NCBI GenBank assembly: GCA_965223465.1
Contig: OZ245025.1
Coordinates: 620,001-684,000 of the forward strand
Length of the DNA stretch: 64,000 bases
From: JAAELZ01 sp965223465
Lineage (GTDB): Bacteria > Pseudomonadota > Gammaproteobacteria > Arenicellales > Poriferihabitantaceae
Direction of reading: 5' to 3'
Part shown: in pieces, positions 50,888-59,610 of the stretch
How positions within the stretch are numbered: position 1 is the stretch's first letter
Layout: every line of letters begins with the position of its first letter
Program-made: the position numbers and the translations under genes
Notes under the pieces: model-generated
What the model saw: only the letters and a program-made list of their open reading frames with translations
Database searches by the model: none
What the model was told of the DNA's origin: nothing

Positions 50888-51415
50888 ATGAAACGATCTA
50901 CAAAGATCATTATTGGTACGGTCATCGGTGTTGGTCTCGTTGGGGCTGTTACCGCTAAGCAATTTGGCAGTTGTGAATATGGTGGTGGTTATGGGCACCG
51001 AGGGCATTTTTCCAAGATGGAACACGGTGGCCGACATATGGACCGTATGGCGCAACGTATCACTAAAAAGCTCGATCTCAATACCGAGCAACAAGCGGAA
51101 CTGGATAAGCTCAAAACGAGCATATTTGACAGTGTCCAAGACATGCGCTCGCAAAAGCCTGATGCAAGTGAAATACAGGCGTTATTGAACAACGAGTTTG
51201 ACCAAACCAAGGCGATGCAGCTGATCGAACAGCGGGGTCAGGTTCTAAAGGAAACTGCGCCTCAGATCATTACTGCATTTGCGCAGTTTTACGATCAGTT
51301 GAACGCCGAGCAACAAGCCAAAGTCAGTGAAATGGTGGAATATCGGATGAGCCATCGAGAGCATAAATGGGGTGGTCGTGGTAAAACGTCCTACGAAGCA
51401 GGGGACAATCGTTAA
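50888..51415 (+). CDS. Spy/CpxP family periplasmic protein
   Basis: This is a periplasmic chaperone-like protein of the LTxxQ family. The 175 residues have an N-terminal signal segment (about 6-23, IIIGTVIGVGLVGAVTA), a Gly/His-rich stretch (GGGYGHRGHFSKMEHGG) and two LTxxQ-like repeats, LNTEQQAELDKL near 64 and LNAEQQAKVSEM near 138. Such proteins accompany envelope-stress two-component systems. The response regulator and kinase genes follow after a terminator, and an RstA-type box lies upstream. Confidence 0.82.
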   Translation: MKRSTKIIIGTVIGVGLVGAVTAKQFGSCEYGGGYGHRGHFSKMEHGGRHMDRMAQRITKKLDLNTEQQAELDKLKTSIFDSVQDMRSQKPDASEIQALLNNEFDQTKAMQLIEQRGQVLKETAPQIITAFAQFYDQLNAEQQAKVSEMVEYRMSHREHKWGGRGKTSYEAGDNR

Positions 51416-51478
51416 ACAAGCGCTGCTGTAGCTTAAAATAGTTACGGGCTTTGGTTTAATCGGCTTTTTACAGTGCAT

Positions 51479-51510
51479 AGGTGGGGTGATGTTACCCCAC
51501 CTTATTTTTT
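51479..51510 (+). terminator. Intrinsic terminator between Spy-like gene and response regulator
   Basis: A 9-bp perfect stem AGGTGGGGT/ACCCCACCT (51479-51487 with 51494-51502) with a 6-nt loop is followed by TATTTTTT. The regulator gene starts 28 bp beyond it, so it either has its own promoter near the hairpin or depends on read-through. Confidence 0.8.
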
Positions 51511-51529
51511 AGTTTGGTAGACTATACCC

Positions 51530-52186
51530 ATGATCAAAGTGCTGATGATTGACGATGATACCGGGCTGGCCAAGCCGCTGATCAGCTATTTTGAGCGCTA
51601 TGACTTACAACTGGATCACTCAGACGAACCGGTATCGGGGATTGATAAACTCAGGGCCGGGAATTATGCCTTTCTGATATTAGATATCATGCTACCCGGT
51701 ATGGATGGATTCGAGGTGTGCCGCCGAGTACGCGAGTTTAGCGATATTCCCATTATTATGTTAACCGCTCGCGGTGAAGTCAGCGATCGTGTCGTTGGTC
51801 TGGAACTGGGGGCGGATGATTATCTTCCCAAACCATTTGACCCCAGGGAATTGGTCGCCAGAATTCAAAGAATTCTTAAACGAACACAGCGGCGCCCAGC
51901 GTCTGAGATAAACAATGGGTTGATCATCGATTTAAACTGCCAAACTGCCAGTTTGGAAGGCACTCCACTGGAACTCAGTACCCGAGAATTTGCCTTATTA
52001 GCACTACTAAGTCAGGCACCCGGTAAAGCATGGACACGCGATGAAATCATGAACGAGCTGCGTGGTACGGACGCAGATATCTATTCGCGTGTAATTGATA
52101 TTTCCATCAGTCGTTTACGTAAAAAACTCAAACCCTTGGACCCAATCAAAACCGTATGGGGCACGGGTTACCGATGGAGTAATTAA
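51530..52186 (+). CDS. OmpR-family response regulator (RstA/CpxR-like)
   Basis: The 218 residues have a receiver domain (about 1-115: acidic pocket DDD at 8-10, phospho-acceptor Asp in LILDIMLPGMDG near 51, LTAR and the KPF lysine near 103) and a winged-helix DNA-binding domain (about 125-218; ending KTVWGTGYRWSN). It is followed after 5 bp by its kinase. The Spy-like gene upstream and an RstA-type box suggest an envelope-stress role as in RstAB or CpxRA. Confidence 0.93.
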   Translation: MIKVLMIDDDTGLAKPLISYFERYDLQLDHSDEPVSGIDKLRAGNYAFLILDIMLPGMDGFEVCRRVREFSDIPIIMLTARGEVSDRVVGLELGADDYLPKPFDPRELVARIQRILKRTQRRPASEINNGLIIDLNCQTASLEGTPLELSTREFALLALLSQAPGKAWTRDEIMNELRGTDADIYSRVIDISISRLRKKLKPLDPIKTVWGTGYRWSN

Positions 52187-52191
52187 CGGAT

Positions 52192-53508
52192 ATGTCGTCA
52201 TCTATGTTCAGCCGTTGGCGCGATAAATTTGGTGCCAGCCTGTCGCTAAAGTTAATCGGTATTTTCGTGGGCGGAAGTATTGCCCTGGTGATGCTGATTG
52301 GCAGCGTGTCTCGCTTTGGCCTGGAGAGGCAGGTTTTTATGACCGCCAGACCGGTATTGAGTCATTATATTGAGTATTTGTCCGATGAAGTGGGTACACC
52401 ACCCAGCACAGCGCGTGCCGAAGAAATTACCGAACGATGGCCGCTAATCATTCGTATTTTTGACCCGGTACAAGATCTGCGTTGGGCCAGCGATGGCAAG
52501 GTACGAGAGCCGCGCATTAACGAGCACCGCAAAGATCGAAAATTTGGCCGACGTAGGGCGGTATTCTGGGATCATGGCACTGTCTTTTTGCGTAAAAACG
52601 CAGGTGAAGCCAGGGTGTATTATGGGCTCAGACTGCGTCATGGTGGCCCACCTTGGGTGCCGCTTGCGTTCATCAGCTTGGTATTACTTGGCCTGGTGGG
52701 TTTTTATCTGCTGACGCGCAAATTGTTCGCACCGATTCAGCAGATCGAAACCGGTATTGCCAAAATAGGCGATGGACAGCTAGATCATCGAATTACCATA
52801 AAGCGACGTGATGAACTTGGTCGGCTTGCGGATCAGGTCAATCAGATGGCTAAGCAACTCGGTGGCATGATGCAGGCAAAGCGAGACTTATTGTTGGCGT
52901 TGAGTCATGAATTGAAATCACCCTTGGCCCGTTCGCGAGTCACCCTGGCGTTGTTAGAAGACACTGAAGAGCGTGATGCCCTGCTGGATGATCAGCAGGA
53001 AATGCAGCGTTTGATCGATCAGATCATTGCCGCCGAACGCACTCAGGGCGATTTTGCCATCATTCATCGTGAGTCTACTGATATGCGGGCCTTGATTGAA
53101 GGTGTGGTGGCCAAGTTCGAACCACCGAATGTAATTGAAATAAGTGTTAGTCTGGATGAACCTGTCAATGTCGATAGCGGGCAGATTGAACGTTTATTAC
53201 GTAATTTGTTAGAAAATGCGCTACGTTATAACCGACCAGAAATAGGGCCGGTAAAGCTTAATTGCGATAAAGAGGCGGGCCAAATGGTGCTGGTGGTGGC
53301 AGATCACGGGCCGGGTGTCGAAGCACAGCATCTTGATCGCTTGACCGAAGCATTTTATCGCGCGGACGCGTCGCGTGAACGTAAAACTGGTGGCTTGGGT
53401 TTGGGTCTGTACTTATGCCAAGCCGTGGTCAATGCGCATAAGGGTACGTTGGAGATCAGTAGTGAAGTGGGGCAGGGGATGCGTGTGACTTGCCGTATTC
53501 CGGTGTAG
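52192..53508 (+). CDS. Sensor histidine kinase (RstB/CpxA-like)
   Basis: The 438 residues have two membrane helices (about 20-40 and 157-177) flanking a small periplasmic sensor of about 115 residues, a HAMP linker (about 178-230), a HisKA domain with the phospho-acceptor in LLALSHELKSPLARSRV near 240, and a HATPase domain with N box LLENALRYNR, G1 DHGPGVEAQ and G2 KTGGLGLGLYLCQ. It pairs with the regulator gene 5 bp upstream. Signal unknown. Confidence 0.93.
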   Translation: MSSSMFSRWRDKFGASLSLKLIGIFVGGSIALVMLIGSVSRFGLERQVFMTARPVLSHYIEYLSDEVGTPPSTARAEEITERWPLIIRIFDPVQDLRWASDGKVREPRINEHRKDRKFGRRRAVFWDHGTVFLRKNAGEARVYYGLRLRHGGPPWVPLAFISLVLLGLVGFYLLTRKLFAPIQQIETGIAKIGDGQLDHRITIKRRDELGRLADQVNQMAKQLGGMMQAKRDLLLALSHELKSPLARSRVTLALLEDTEERDALLDDQQEMQRLIDQIIAAERTQGDFAIIHRESTDMRALIEGVVAKFEPPNVIEISVSLDEPVNVDSGQIERLLRNLLENALRYNRPEIGPVKLNCDKEAGQMVLVVADHGPGVEAQHLDRLTEAFYRADASRERKTGGLGLGLYLCQAVVNAHKGTLEISSEVGQGMRVTCRIPV

Positions 53509-53517
53509 ATAACCGGT

Positions 53518-54366
53518 TTAATCAGTGTTTAGAGTTTCCGCGTGGTGCTGAATATGATCTTGCATAAAGCTGGCGATAAAAAAGTAGCTGTGATCATAGC
53601 CTTCCTGCATGCGCAATATTAGATCTTGCTCTGCCGCGTCACAAGCCTGCGCGAATAACTCCGGGCGTAATTGTTCGTCCAAAAAAGAATCCCCACTCCC
53701 CTGATCGATCAAAATGGGGTTGGTAGTGCGATGACCTGCCTTGACCAGCTCGGTGGCATCATATTGCTGCCAGTGTGTTTCATCTCCACCCAGATAGCCA
53801 GCGAAGGCATTTTGGCCCCACGGCACCTGGGTTGGTGCAACAATCGGCGAAAAAGCAGAAACCGAGCGATACTGATCGGGGTTACGCAGGGCAATTGTCA
53901 ACGCCCCATGCCCACCCATGGAGTGGCCAAAAATACCGGACTTCTCAGGATTCACAGAAAAATGCTGCGCGAGCAATGCAGGTAGCTCGTCAACAATATA
54001 GCTGTACATGCGGTAATTGGTAGACCAGGGTGTCAGCGTCGCATCCAGGTAAAATCCTGCGCCGCTGCCAAAATCATAGTTATCGTGTTCCCCCGAGTGA
54101 TGCGAGTTGCGCGGGCTGGTGTCTGGGCAGACGACCATAAGCCCGTGTTCGGCGGCATATCGCTGAAAGCCTGCTTTGGTGGTGGCGTTTTCCTGAGTGC
54201 AGGTCAGGCCAGACAAATAATATAGCACCGGCACCGGCCCCGTATTTGCCTGGGGTGGCGTATAGACGCTAAATTCCATTGCGCATCGGGTGTTATCGGA
54301 TTGATGTTTATAAACTCCCTGCATGCCCCCAAATGAAGCATGCTGTTCTATGGTTTCCAACGCCAC
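53518..54366 (-). CDS. fghA: S-formylglutathione hydrolase
   Basis: FghA hydrolyses S-formylglutathione to formate and glutathione, the second step of glutathione-dependent formaldehyde removal. The 282 residues form an alpha/beta hydrolase of esterase D type: VLYYLSGLTCTQENATTKAG near 47, nucleophile elbow GHSMGGHGALTIAL near 147, and catalytic Asp/His in DQGSGDSFLDEQLRPE and YDHSYFFIASFM. It starts with GTG one base after the adhC stop, with GGAG seven bases upstream, so it is coupled to adhC. Confidence 0.94.
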   Translation of the reverse strand: MALETIEQHASFGGMQGVYKHQSDNTRCAMEFSVYTPPQANTGPVPVLYYLSGLTCTQENATTKAGFQRYAAEHGLMVVCPDTSPRNSHHSGEHDNYDFGSGAGFYLDATLTPWSTNYRMYSYIVDELPALLAQHFSVNPEKSGIFGHSMGGHGALTIALRNPDQYRSVSAFSPIVAPTQVPWGQNAFAGYLGGDETHWQQYDATELVKAGHRTTNPILIDQGSGDSFLDEQLRPELFAQACDAAEQDLILRMQEGYDHSYFFIASFMQDHIQHHAETLNTD

Positions 54367-54367
54367 T

Positions 54368-55477
54368 TCAGAACTCCACCACGCTGCGGATCGATTCGCC
54401 GGAGTGCATTAAATCCCAGGCCTGGTTAATGTCCTCCAATGCCAGTTTATGTGTGATCAGATCGTCAATATTGATTTTACCGTCCATATACCAGTCTACA
54501 ATTTTAGGTACATCGGTCCGCCCCTTAGCGCCGCCAAAAGCGGTTCCACGCCAGACCCGGCCGGTGACCAATTGAAAAGGTCGGGTGGCAATTTCCTGAC
54601 CCGCACCAGCCACACCGATTATGGTGCTTTCCCCCCAGCCTTTATGACAACATTCCAGCGCTTGGCGCATTACCTCAACATTGCCAATACATTCAAATGA
54701 ATGATCGGCTCCGCCGCGTGTCAGATCGACCAGATAGGGGACCAAATCACCCTCTACTTCACTGGGATTAACAAAATGGGTCATGCCAAACTTCTCACCT
54801 AATGCTTTGCGGTCCGGGTTGGTGTCCACCCCGACAATCATATTAGCGCCGACCATGCGCGCACCCTGTACCACATTCAGACCAATCCCGCCCAATCCAA
54901 AAACGATAACGTTATCACCTGCCTGAACCTTGGCAGTGTTTATCACCGCGCCAATACCCGTGGTGACGCCACAGCCGATATAGCAAACCTTGTCAAAAGG
55001 CGCATCCTCGCGAATTTTAGCCAGGGCAATTTCGGGCACTACGGTGTAATTGGAAAAAGTGGAGGTACCCATATAGTGGAAGACATCTTCCTTGCCCAGC
55101 TTAAAGCGAGACGTTCCGTCGGGCATGACGCCCGCACCCTGGGTTTCGCGTATCGATTGACATAGATTGGTTTTCCCCGAGGTACAGTATTCGCATTGTC
55201 GGCATTCTGGTGTATACAGGGGGATAACATGGTCGCCTTTTTTCAGCGAGGTCACGCCTGCACCCACATCCACCACGACACCGGCACCTTCGTGGCCCAA
55301 AACCGCTGGAAACAAACCCTCTGGGTCATCACCGGAACGGGTAAATTCATCGGTATGACAGACCCCCGTCGCGCGGATTTCAACCAGACATTCGCCGGCT
55401 CTGGGACCGTCAAGTTGTAAGGTTTCTATGCTTAAAGGTTCGCCCGCTTGAAATGCTACTGCTGCTCTGGTTTCCAT
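54368..55477 (-). CDS. adhC: S-(hydroxymethyl)glutathione dehydrogenase (class III alcohol dehydrogenase)
   Basis: This zinc enzyme oxidises the glutathione adduct of formaldehyde to S-formylglutathione with NAD. The 369 residues show the catalytic zinc site (C in ATGVCHTDEFT, H and E in LGHEGAGVV), the structural zinc cysteines CRQCEYCTSGKTNLC near 93-107 and the NAD fingerprint VIFGLGGIGLNVVQG near 191. Length is typical. fghA follows directly. It lies on the far side of the TetR gene from mtoX, whose reaction produces formaldehyde, which suggests a joint pathway. Confidence 0.96.
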   Translation of the reverse strand: METRAAVAFQAGEPLSIETLQLDGPRAGECLVEIRATGVCHTDEFTRSGDDPEGLFPAVLGHEGAGVVVDVGAGVTSLKKGDHVIPLYTPECRQCEYCTSGKTNLCQSIRETQGAGVMPDGTSRFKLGKEDVFHYMGTSTFSNYTVVPEIALAKIREDAPFDKVCYIGCGVTTGIGAVINTAKVQAGDNVIVFGLGGIGLNVVQGARMVGANMIVGVDTNPDRKALGEKFGMTHFVNPSEVEGDLVPYLVDLTRGGADHSFECIGNVEVMRQALECCHKGWGESTIIGVAGAGQEIATRPFQLVTGRVWRGTAFGGAKGRTDVPKIVDWYMDGKINIDDLITHKLALEDINQAWDLMHSGESIRSVVEF

Positions 55478-55504
55478 TTGTTTTTCCTCTTTTTAAGTAG
55501 TTGT

Positions 55505-56152
55505 TTAGCTTGCGAATGCTTTTTCGAGCATCGCGTTAGATGTGCTCTGGGCCTCGGTCGAATTGCTCACGCCAGACCATATGGTTTCAAAAACCTGATC
55601 AATGTATAGATTTAAAGGGTCAGTGATCACGCCATCGAGTCTTAACTGAATCAGTCTCGACATGCCGCCAAAAATAGTCGTTGTCGTTATCCAGGCATTG
55701 TTTGCTCTAAATTCGCCCCGGTCGATTCCATTTTGGACTATGGCTTGCATTTTGGTAAACGGGGCTGCGTCACAAATGGGTGGCAGCTGGGGTAAAAACT
55801 CAGAATGTTTGGCATGAAAAACATAGGCAATAATATCTGAATGGGTTTCGGTATAGCTAAAAAACGCTGAAATAAGTGCTTCACATTTTGCTCTAGCGGT
55901 TTTGTTATGCAAAATAACATCGTCAACCAAAGCTTCAATTTCGCCCAAAATATGGTGGTAAAGTGATTCTGCAATACCTTCCTTTCCATCAAAATATCGG
56001 TAAATCGAGCCAATACTTACGTCCGCCAGCTTTTGTATCTCATGTATCGAAACCTTGTGATAACCATGTTCTACGAACAAGACCAAGGCAGCAGTTAGTA
56101 TTTTACAATCCAGTGGTTCTGGCTCCGGAGTCGGTCGATTTAGGTATGGCAT
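55505..56152 (-). CDS. TetR-family transcriptional regulator
   Basis: The 215-residue protein has an N-terminal HTH (about 15-60; HEIQKLADVSIGSIYRYFDG) and an all-helical ligand domain. It lies between the formaldehyde genes (27 bp upstream of adhC, same strand) and divergent mtoX, so it probably controls both. An AATGA-N4-TCATT palindrome inside the mtoX promoter 31 bp from its start is the likely operator. The effector (methanethiol, formaldehyde or an adduct) is unknown. Confidence 0.88.
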   Translation of the reverse strand: MPYLNRPTPEPEPLDCKILTAALVLFVEHGYHKVSIHEIQKLADVSIGSIYRYFDGKEGIAESLYHHILGEIEALVDDVILHNKTARAKCEALISAFFSYTETHSDIIAYVFHAKHSEFLPQLPPICDAAPFTKMQAIVQNGIDRGEFRANNAWITTTTIFGGMSRLIQLRLDGVITDPLNLYIDQVFETIWSGVSNSTEAQSTSNAMLEKAFAS

Positions 56153-56174
56153 ACGTATTAGTATATTATATTAA

Positions 56175-56203
56175 TTGACAAAAATGAACATTCATTCTAT
56201 TAT
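56175..56203 (+). promoter_or_regulatory. Consensus sigma-70 promoter of mtoX with embedded TetR-type operator
   Basis: TTGACA (56175-56180) and TATTAT (56198-56203) are separated by 17 bp. The spacer contains the inverted repeat AATGA-ACAT-TCATT (56183-56196), so a bound repressor would block polymerase. The mtoX start is 48 bp downstream, behind a TAGGAGGAAA ribosome binding site. Confidence 0.75.
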
Positions 56204-56250
56204 GAAAATTCACATTCTATAAAGCACTAAATATACCGTAGGAGGAAAAT

Positions 56251-57624
56251 ATGAATTTGACTAAAATAGGTATTCATAAGCTGAAATCAGCCAGCCTGTC
56301 CCTATTAGCGGCACCGCTGCTCGCTTTTTCAGCGCCTAGTTTCGCCGATGAAACCTGTATGTCACCGTACATGGCAAAGATTACCGGCCAGGAAGATTAT
56401 GTCTATGTCTGGACGCTGGGTACCGAAGGCATGGGCGATGGGCAGGATAAGCTGGTGACCGTGGATGTGAATCCATCCTCTTCGTCTTATGGCACGGTAA
56501 TCAACAGTTTATCAGTTGGTGGTAGAAATGAAGCCCATCATTCCGGCTTCACCGATGATCGCAAGTATCTTTGGGCGGGCGGGCTGGACACCAGCAAAGT
56601 ATTCATTTTTGACGTACATACCGATCCGGCCAAGCCCAGTTTACATAAGGTAATCGATACCTTTGTGGCCGATAGTGGCGGAGTCGTAGGGCCGCACACG
56701 ACCTACGCATTACCAGGCCGTATGATGATTACCGGGTTGTCGAACAACAAAGACCACGGAGGGCGCACCGCACTGGTGGAATATTCCAATGCGGGTGAAT
56801 ATATCGCGACGCATTGGATGCCCACCGACGAAAACCTCAATGGCGCGGATAAGACCGGTAAATTTGCGGATGGTTATGGTTACGACTTACGCGTGTTACC
56901 GCGTAAAAACCTGATGGTGACTTCATCATTTACAGGCTGGAGCAACTATATGATGGATTTTGGCAAAATGCTGGGTGATGCAGAAGCCATGAAGCGTTTT
57001 GGCAATACCGTGGTTGCTTGGGATTTGCACGCGAAACAACCCAAGAAAGTATTTGATGTTCCAGGTGCGCCTCTTGAAATTCGCTGTGCCTGGGGAGCGA
57101 ATAATAATTACTGCTTTACTACCGCGGCATTGACTTCAAAAATATGGTTGATTCACGAAGATGAGAACGGTGAGTGGCAAGCGAGCGATGTTGCCGATAT
57201 TGGTGACCCGGCGAAAATACCCTTACCAGTTGATATCTCAATTTCCAGTGATGATAAAAGGCTATGGGTGAATACTTTTATGGATGGTAAAACGCGACTG
57301 TTTGATATTTCCGACCCTAAAAACCCGACTCAGGTCTATGAAGAAACCGTCGGTGATATGGTCAATATGGTTTCTTCCAGTTGGGACGGAAAACGACTGT
57401 ACTACACCACTTCATTGTTGGGGAATTGGGATAAAAAGGATGGTGATCAATTCCTTAAACTGTATGAGTGGGATGGAGAGAAGCTCAATGAAAAGTTCAA
57501 GATTGATTTCTATGCAGCAAAATTAGGTAAGCCACACCAAATGCGCTTTGGTGCGCATTCCTTGTACAGCATTGCAAAAGGGGGTGACAAGGCGCCACAA
57601 AATAGCCCGATTGCGGCAAACTAG
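56251..57624 (+). CDS. mtoX: Methanethiol oxidase (SBP56 family, periplasmic)
   Basis: MtoX is a copper-dependent periplasmic enzyme that oxidises methanethiol to formaldehyde, hydrogen sulfide and hydrogen peroxide. The 457 residues start with a signal peptide (about 1-33, ending APSFA) followed by a selenium-binding-protein 56 beta-propeller: CMSPYMAKITGQEDYVYVW, EAHHSGFTDDRKYLWAGGLD near 91, GPHTTYALPGRMMITGLSNN near 150 and KPHQMRFGAHSLYSIAKGG near the end. The exported form and the downstream SCO and MauG genes match known methanethiol oxidase loci and argue against the cytoplasmic SBP56 homologues. Confidence 0.9.
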   Translation: MNLTKIGIHKLKSASLSLLAAPLLAFSAPSFADETCMSPYMAKITGQEDYVYVWTLGTEGMGDGQDKLVTVDVNPSSSSYGTVINSLSVGGRNEAHHSGFTDDRKYLWAGGLDTSKVFIFDVHTDPAKPSLHKVIDTFVADSGGVVGPHTTYALPGRMMITGLSNNKDHGGRTALVEYSNAGEYIATHWMPTDENLNGADKTGKFADGYGYDLRVLPRKNLMVTSSFTGWSNYMMDFGKMLGDAEAMKRFGNTVVAWDLHAKQPKKVFDVPGAPLEIRCAWGANNNYCFTTAALTSKIWLIHEDENGEWQASDVADIGDPAKIPLPVDISISSDDKRLWVNTFMDGKTRLFDISDPKNPTQVYEETVGDMVNMVSSSWDGKRLYYTTSLLGNWDKKDGDQFLKLYEWDGEKLNEKFKIDFYAAKLGKPHQMRFGAHSLYSIAKGGDKAPQNSPIAAN

Positions 57625-57642
57625 GCTGGTTTGTGCACTATA

Positions 57643-57675
57643 GACCGCCTGCTAAGTTCGCTTAGTTAGGCGGTC
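57643..57675 (+). other. Extended hairpin with UUCG loop between mtoX and the SCO-MauG gene
   Basis: An outer 8-bp stem GACCGCCT/AGGCGGTC (57643-57650 with 57668-57675) and an inner 5-bp stem CTAAG/CTTAG (57652-57656 with 57661-57665) are closed by a TTCG tetraloop. No T tract follows, and the next gene starts 11 bp later, so it may act as an mRNA stabiliser or partial terminator that lowers expression of the downstream genes. Confidence 0.55.
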
Positions 57676-57685
57676 GCGTGGATTG

Positions 57686-59608
57686 ATGATTCGGTCTCTA
57701 GATCTGGCCCTGGCCACTTTTTTATTATCTCTCAGTCTGAATTTCGCGCAAGCAGACTCGCCATCACTGGCAGTTGGCTACGGCGAGCTACCTTATCAGC
57801 TTCCCGCTGCGGGGAGCTATCCTTTGCCGGTGCTGGGTCTGGCGAAAGACGCAACAATCCTGACTTCGGAAGGCAAAATAAGCAGTTTGTATGAGGTGTT
57901 TGGTGATCAGTATGTGCTGCTCAGTTTTATCTATAGTTCTTGTAACGATGTAAATGGCTGCCCCTTAGCCTCGCACGTTTCCTATCAGCTAAAAGCCCAA
58001 ATGCGGAATAACGCGTTGTTGGCGGATAATTTGAAACTCGTGAGCATCAGCTTTGATCCAGAAAGAGATACCCCTCAGGTGATGAAGTTATACGCGAATA
58101 ACTTCAAATATGCCGGTAAAGCGGGTGAATGGCAGTTTCTTACCACAGATTCGGTATCCAGTCTGGCCCCGATTCTGGCTGACTACCAGCAGGATATCCA
58201 AAGAGAATATAGCCTGGATGGGAATCAATCTGATGATTTTTCGCACATTTTAAGGGTATTTTTAATTGATCCTCAAAAGCAGATTCGCAATATATATAGC
58301 GTGGAATTTCTGCACCAAGATGTCGTGTTAAATGATCTCAACACGCTGTTCATGCAGGCCGGGCTCAATGCACCTGATCCATTAGATCCAAATCAGAAAA
58401 GGGCTGATGTCACCAGTAAGTTGCATGGGCCAGGTGATAATAAACAGGGTTACGAAAGCAGCGCGTACCAAACGCAAAGCGAAGACTTGACCCAGCGCAC
58501 GGGTCAAGCTACTGATTTGCAGGCTTTGCTCAATTCGCCGCCGTTGGGTTTGCCGCCTTTACCCACCGAACAAAGCTTCAGCGCAGCGCAAATTCAGTTA
58601 GGTCGTCGATTGTTTTTTGATCGGCGTTTATCCCTGAACGACACTTTCTCTTGTGCGATGTGCCATATCCCGGAGCAAGGGTTTACCAGCAATGAAATGG
58701 CGACTGCGGTCGGCGTAGAAGGGCGTTCGGTGCGGCGCAATTCACCGACGCTTTACAATGTGGCTTACGCGAGCAGACTGTTTCATGATGGGCGTGAAAA
58801 TTCACTCGCACAACAAGCCTGGGGCCCCTTACTGGCGCGAAACGAGATGGCCAACCCATCGGTTGGTTATGTAATTGACAAACTAAAAGCGATACCTGAC
58901 TACCAGGGCTTATTTGAAACAGCGTTTAATGGCAGATCAGCAAGTATGGAAACGGTCGGCACTGCTTTGGCGGCCTATCAAAGCGCTTTGCTTTCGGCCA
59001 ATTCTGCGTTTGATCGCTGGTACTATGGCAAACAGCAAAACGCCTTGGATGATCAGCAGAAAAAGGGCTTTGCCCTGTTTACCGGTCAGGCGGGTTGCGC
59101 AAGTTGCCATGCGATTACCCAGCAAGCAGCGATATTTACCGACAATCAGTTGCACAATACCGGCCTGGGGTTTGCGGCTTCCATGGGCGTAGGTGATGAA
59201 AAACAGCGTGTGCAACTCGCGCCGGGGGTCTATGTTGAAGTAGAGCAATCGATTATCGATAAAGTCGGCGAACCTCGACCTGCGGATCTTGGTTTGTACG
59301 AAGTAACCCAGAACCCGGATGATCGCTGGAAGTACAAAACACCCACATTGCGCAACGTCGCATTGACCGCACCGTATATGCATGATGGAAGATTCAGTGA
59401 TTTACGCGAGGTGGTGGAGTTTTATAATCACGGAGGGATACCTAACCCCTTATTATCGCCCAAAATTCGCCCCTTGTATCTGAGTGATCAAGAAATAGAT
59501 GCGTTGGTCGCTTTCATGCAGGCACTGACCGGCGATAATATTAATATATTGGTCGCGGACGCATTTGCTGCGCCCGTGGGTGATCATGTCTCTGTTGATC
59601 AGCAGTGA
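57686..59608 (+). CDS. SCO/SenC domain fused to MauG-type di-haem cytochrome c peroxidase
   Basis: The 640-residue exported protein (signal peptide about 1-24) joins two functions that are usually separate genes in methanethiol-oxidase loci. Residues about 30-225 form an SCO1/SenC copper-chaperone-like domain; the cysteine pair is C-x5-C (SSCNDVNGCPLASH) where SCO normally has CxxxC. Residues about 280-620 form a di-haem peroxidase domain with two haem motifs, CAMCH near 323 and CASCH near 470, and the conserved MHDGRFSDL near 570. MauG-like enzymes can carry out maturation of protein cofactors. The start is ATG 57686; a TTG precedes it by one codon. The next gene starts 2 bp after the stop. 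Confidence 0.85.
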   Translation: MIRSLDLALATFLLSLSLNFAQADSPSLAVGYGELPYQLPAAGSYPLPVLGLAKDATILTSEGKISSLYEVFGDQYVLLSFIYSSCNDVNGCPLASHVSYQLKAQMRNNALLADNLKLVSISFDPERDTPQVMKLYANNFKYAGKAGEWQFLTTDSVSSLAPILADYQQDIQREYSLDGNQSDDFSHILRVFLIDPQKQIRNIYSVEFLHQDVVLNDLNTLFMQAGLNAPDPLDPNQKRADVTSKLHGPGDNKQGYESSAYQTQSEDLTQRTGQATDLQALLNSPPLGLPPLPTEQSFSAAQIQLGRRLFFDRRLSLNDTFSCAMCHIPEQGFTSNEMATAVGVEGRSVRRNSPTLYNVAYASRLFHDGRENSLAQQAWGPLLARNEMANPSVGYVIDKLKAIPDYQGLFETAFNGRSASMETVGTALAAYQSALLSANSAFDRWYYGKQQNALDDQQKKGFALFTGQAGCASCHAITQQAAIFTDNQLHNTGLGFAASMGVGDEKQRVQLAPGVYVEVEQSIIDKVGEPRPADLGLYEVTQNPDDRWKYKTPTLRNVALTAPYMHDGRFSDLREVVEFYNHGGIPNPLLSPKIRPLYLSDQEIDALVAFMQALTGDNINILVADAFAAPVGDHVSVDQQ

Positions 59609-59610
59609 TA

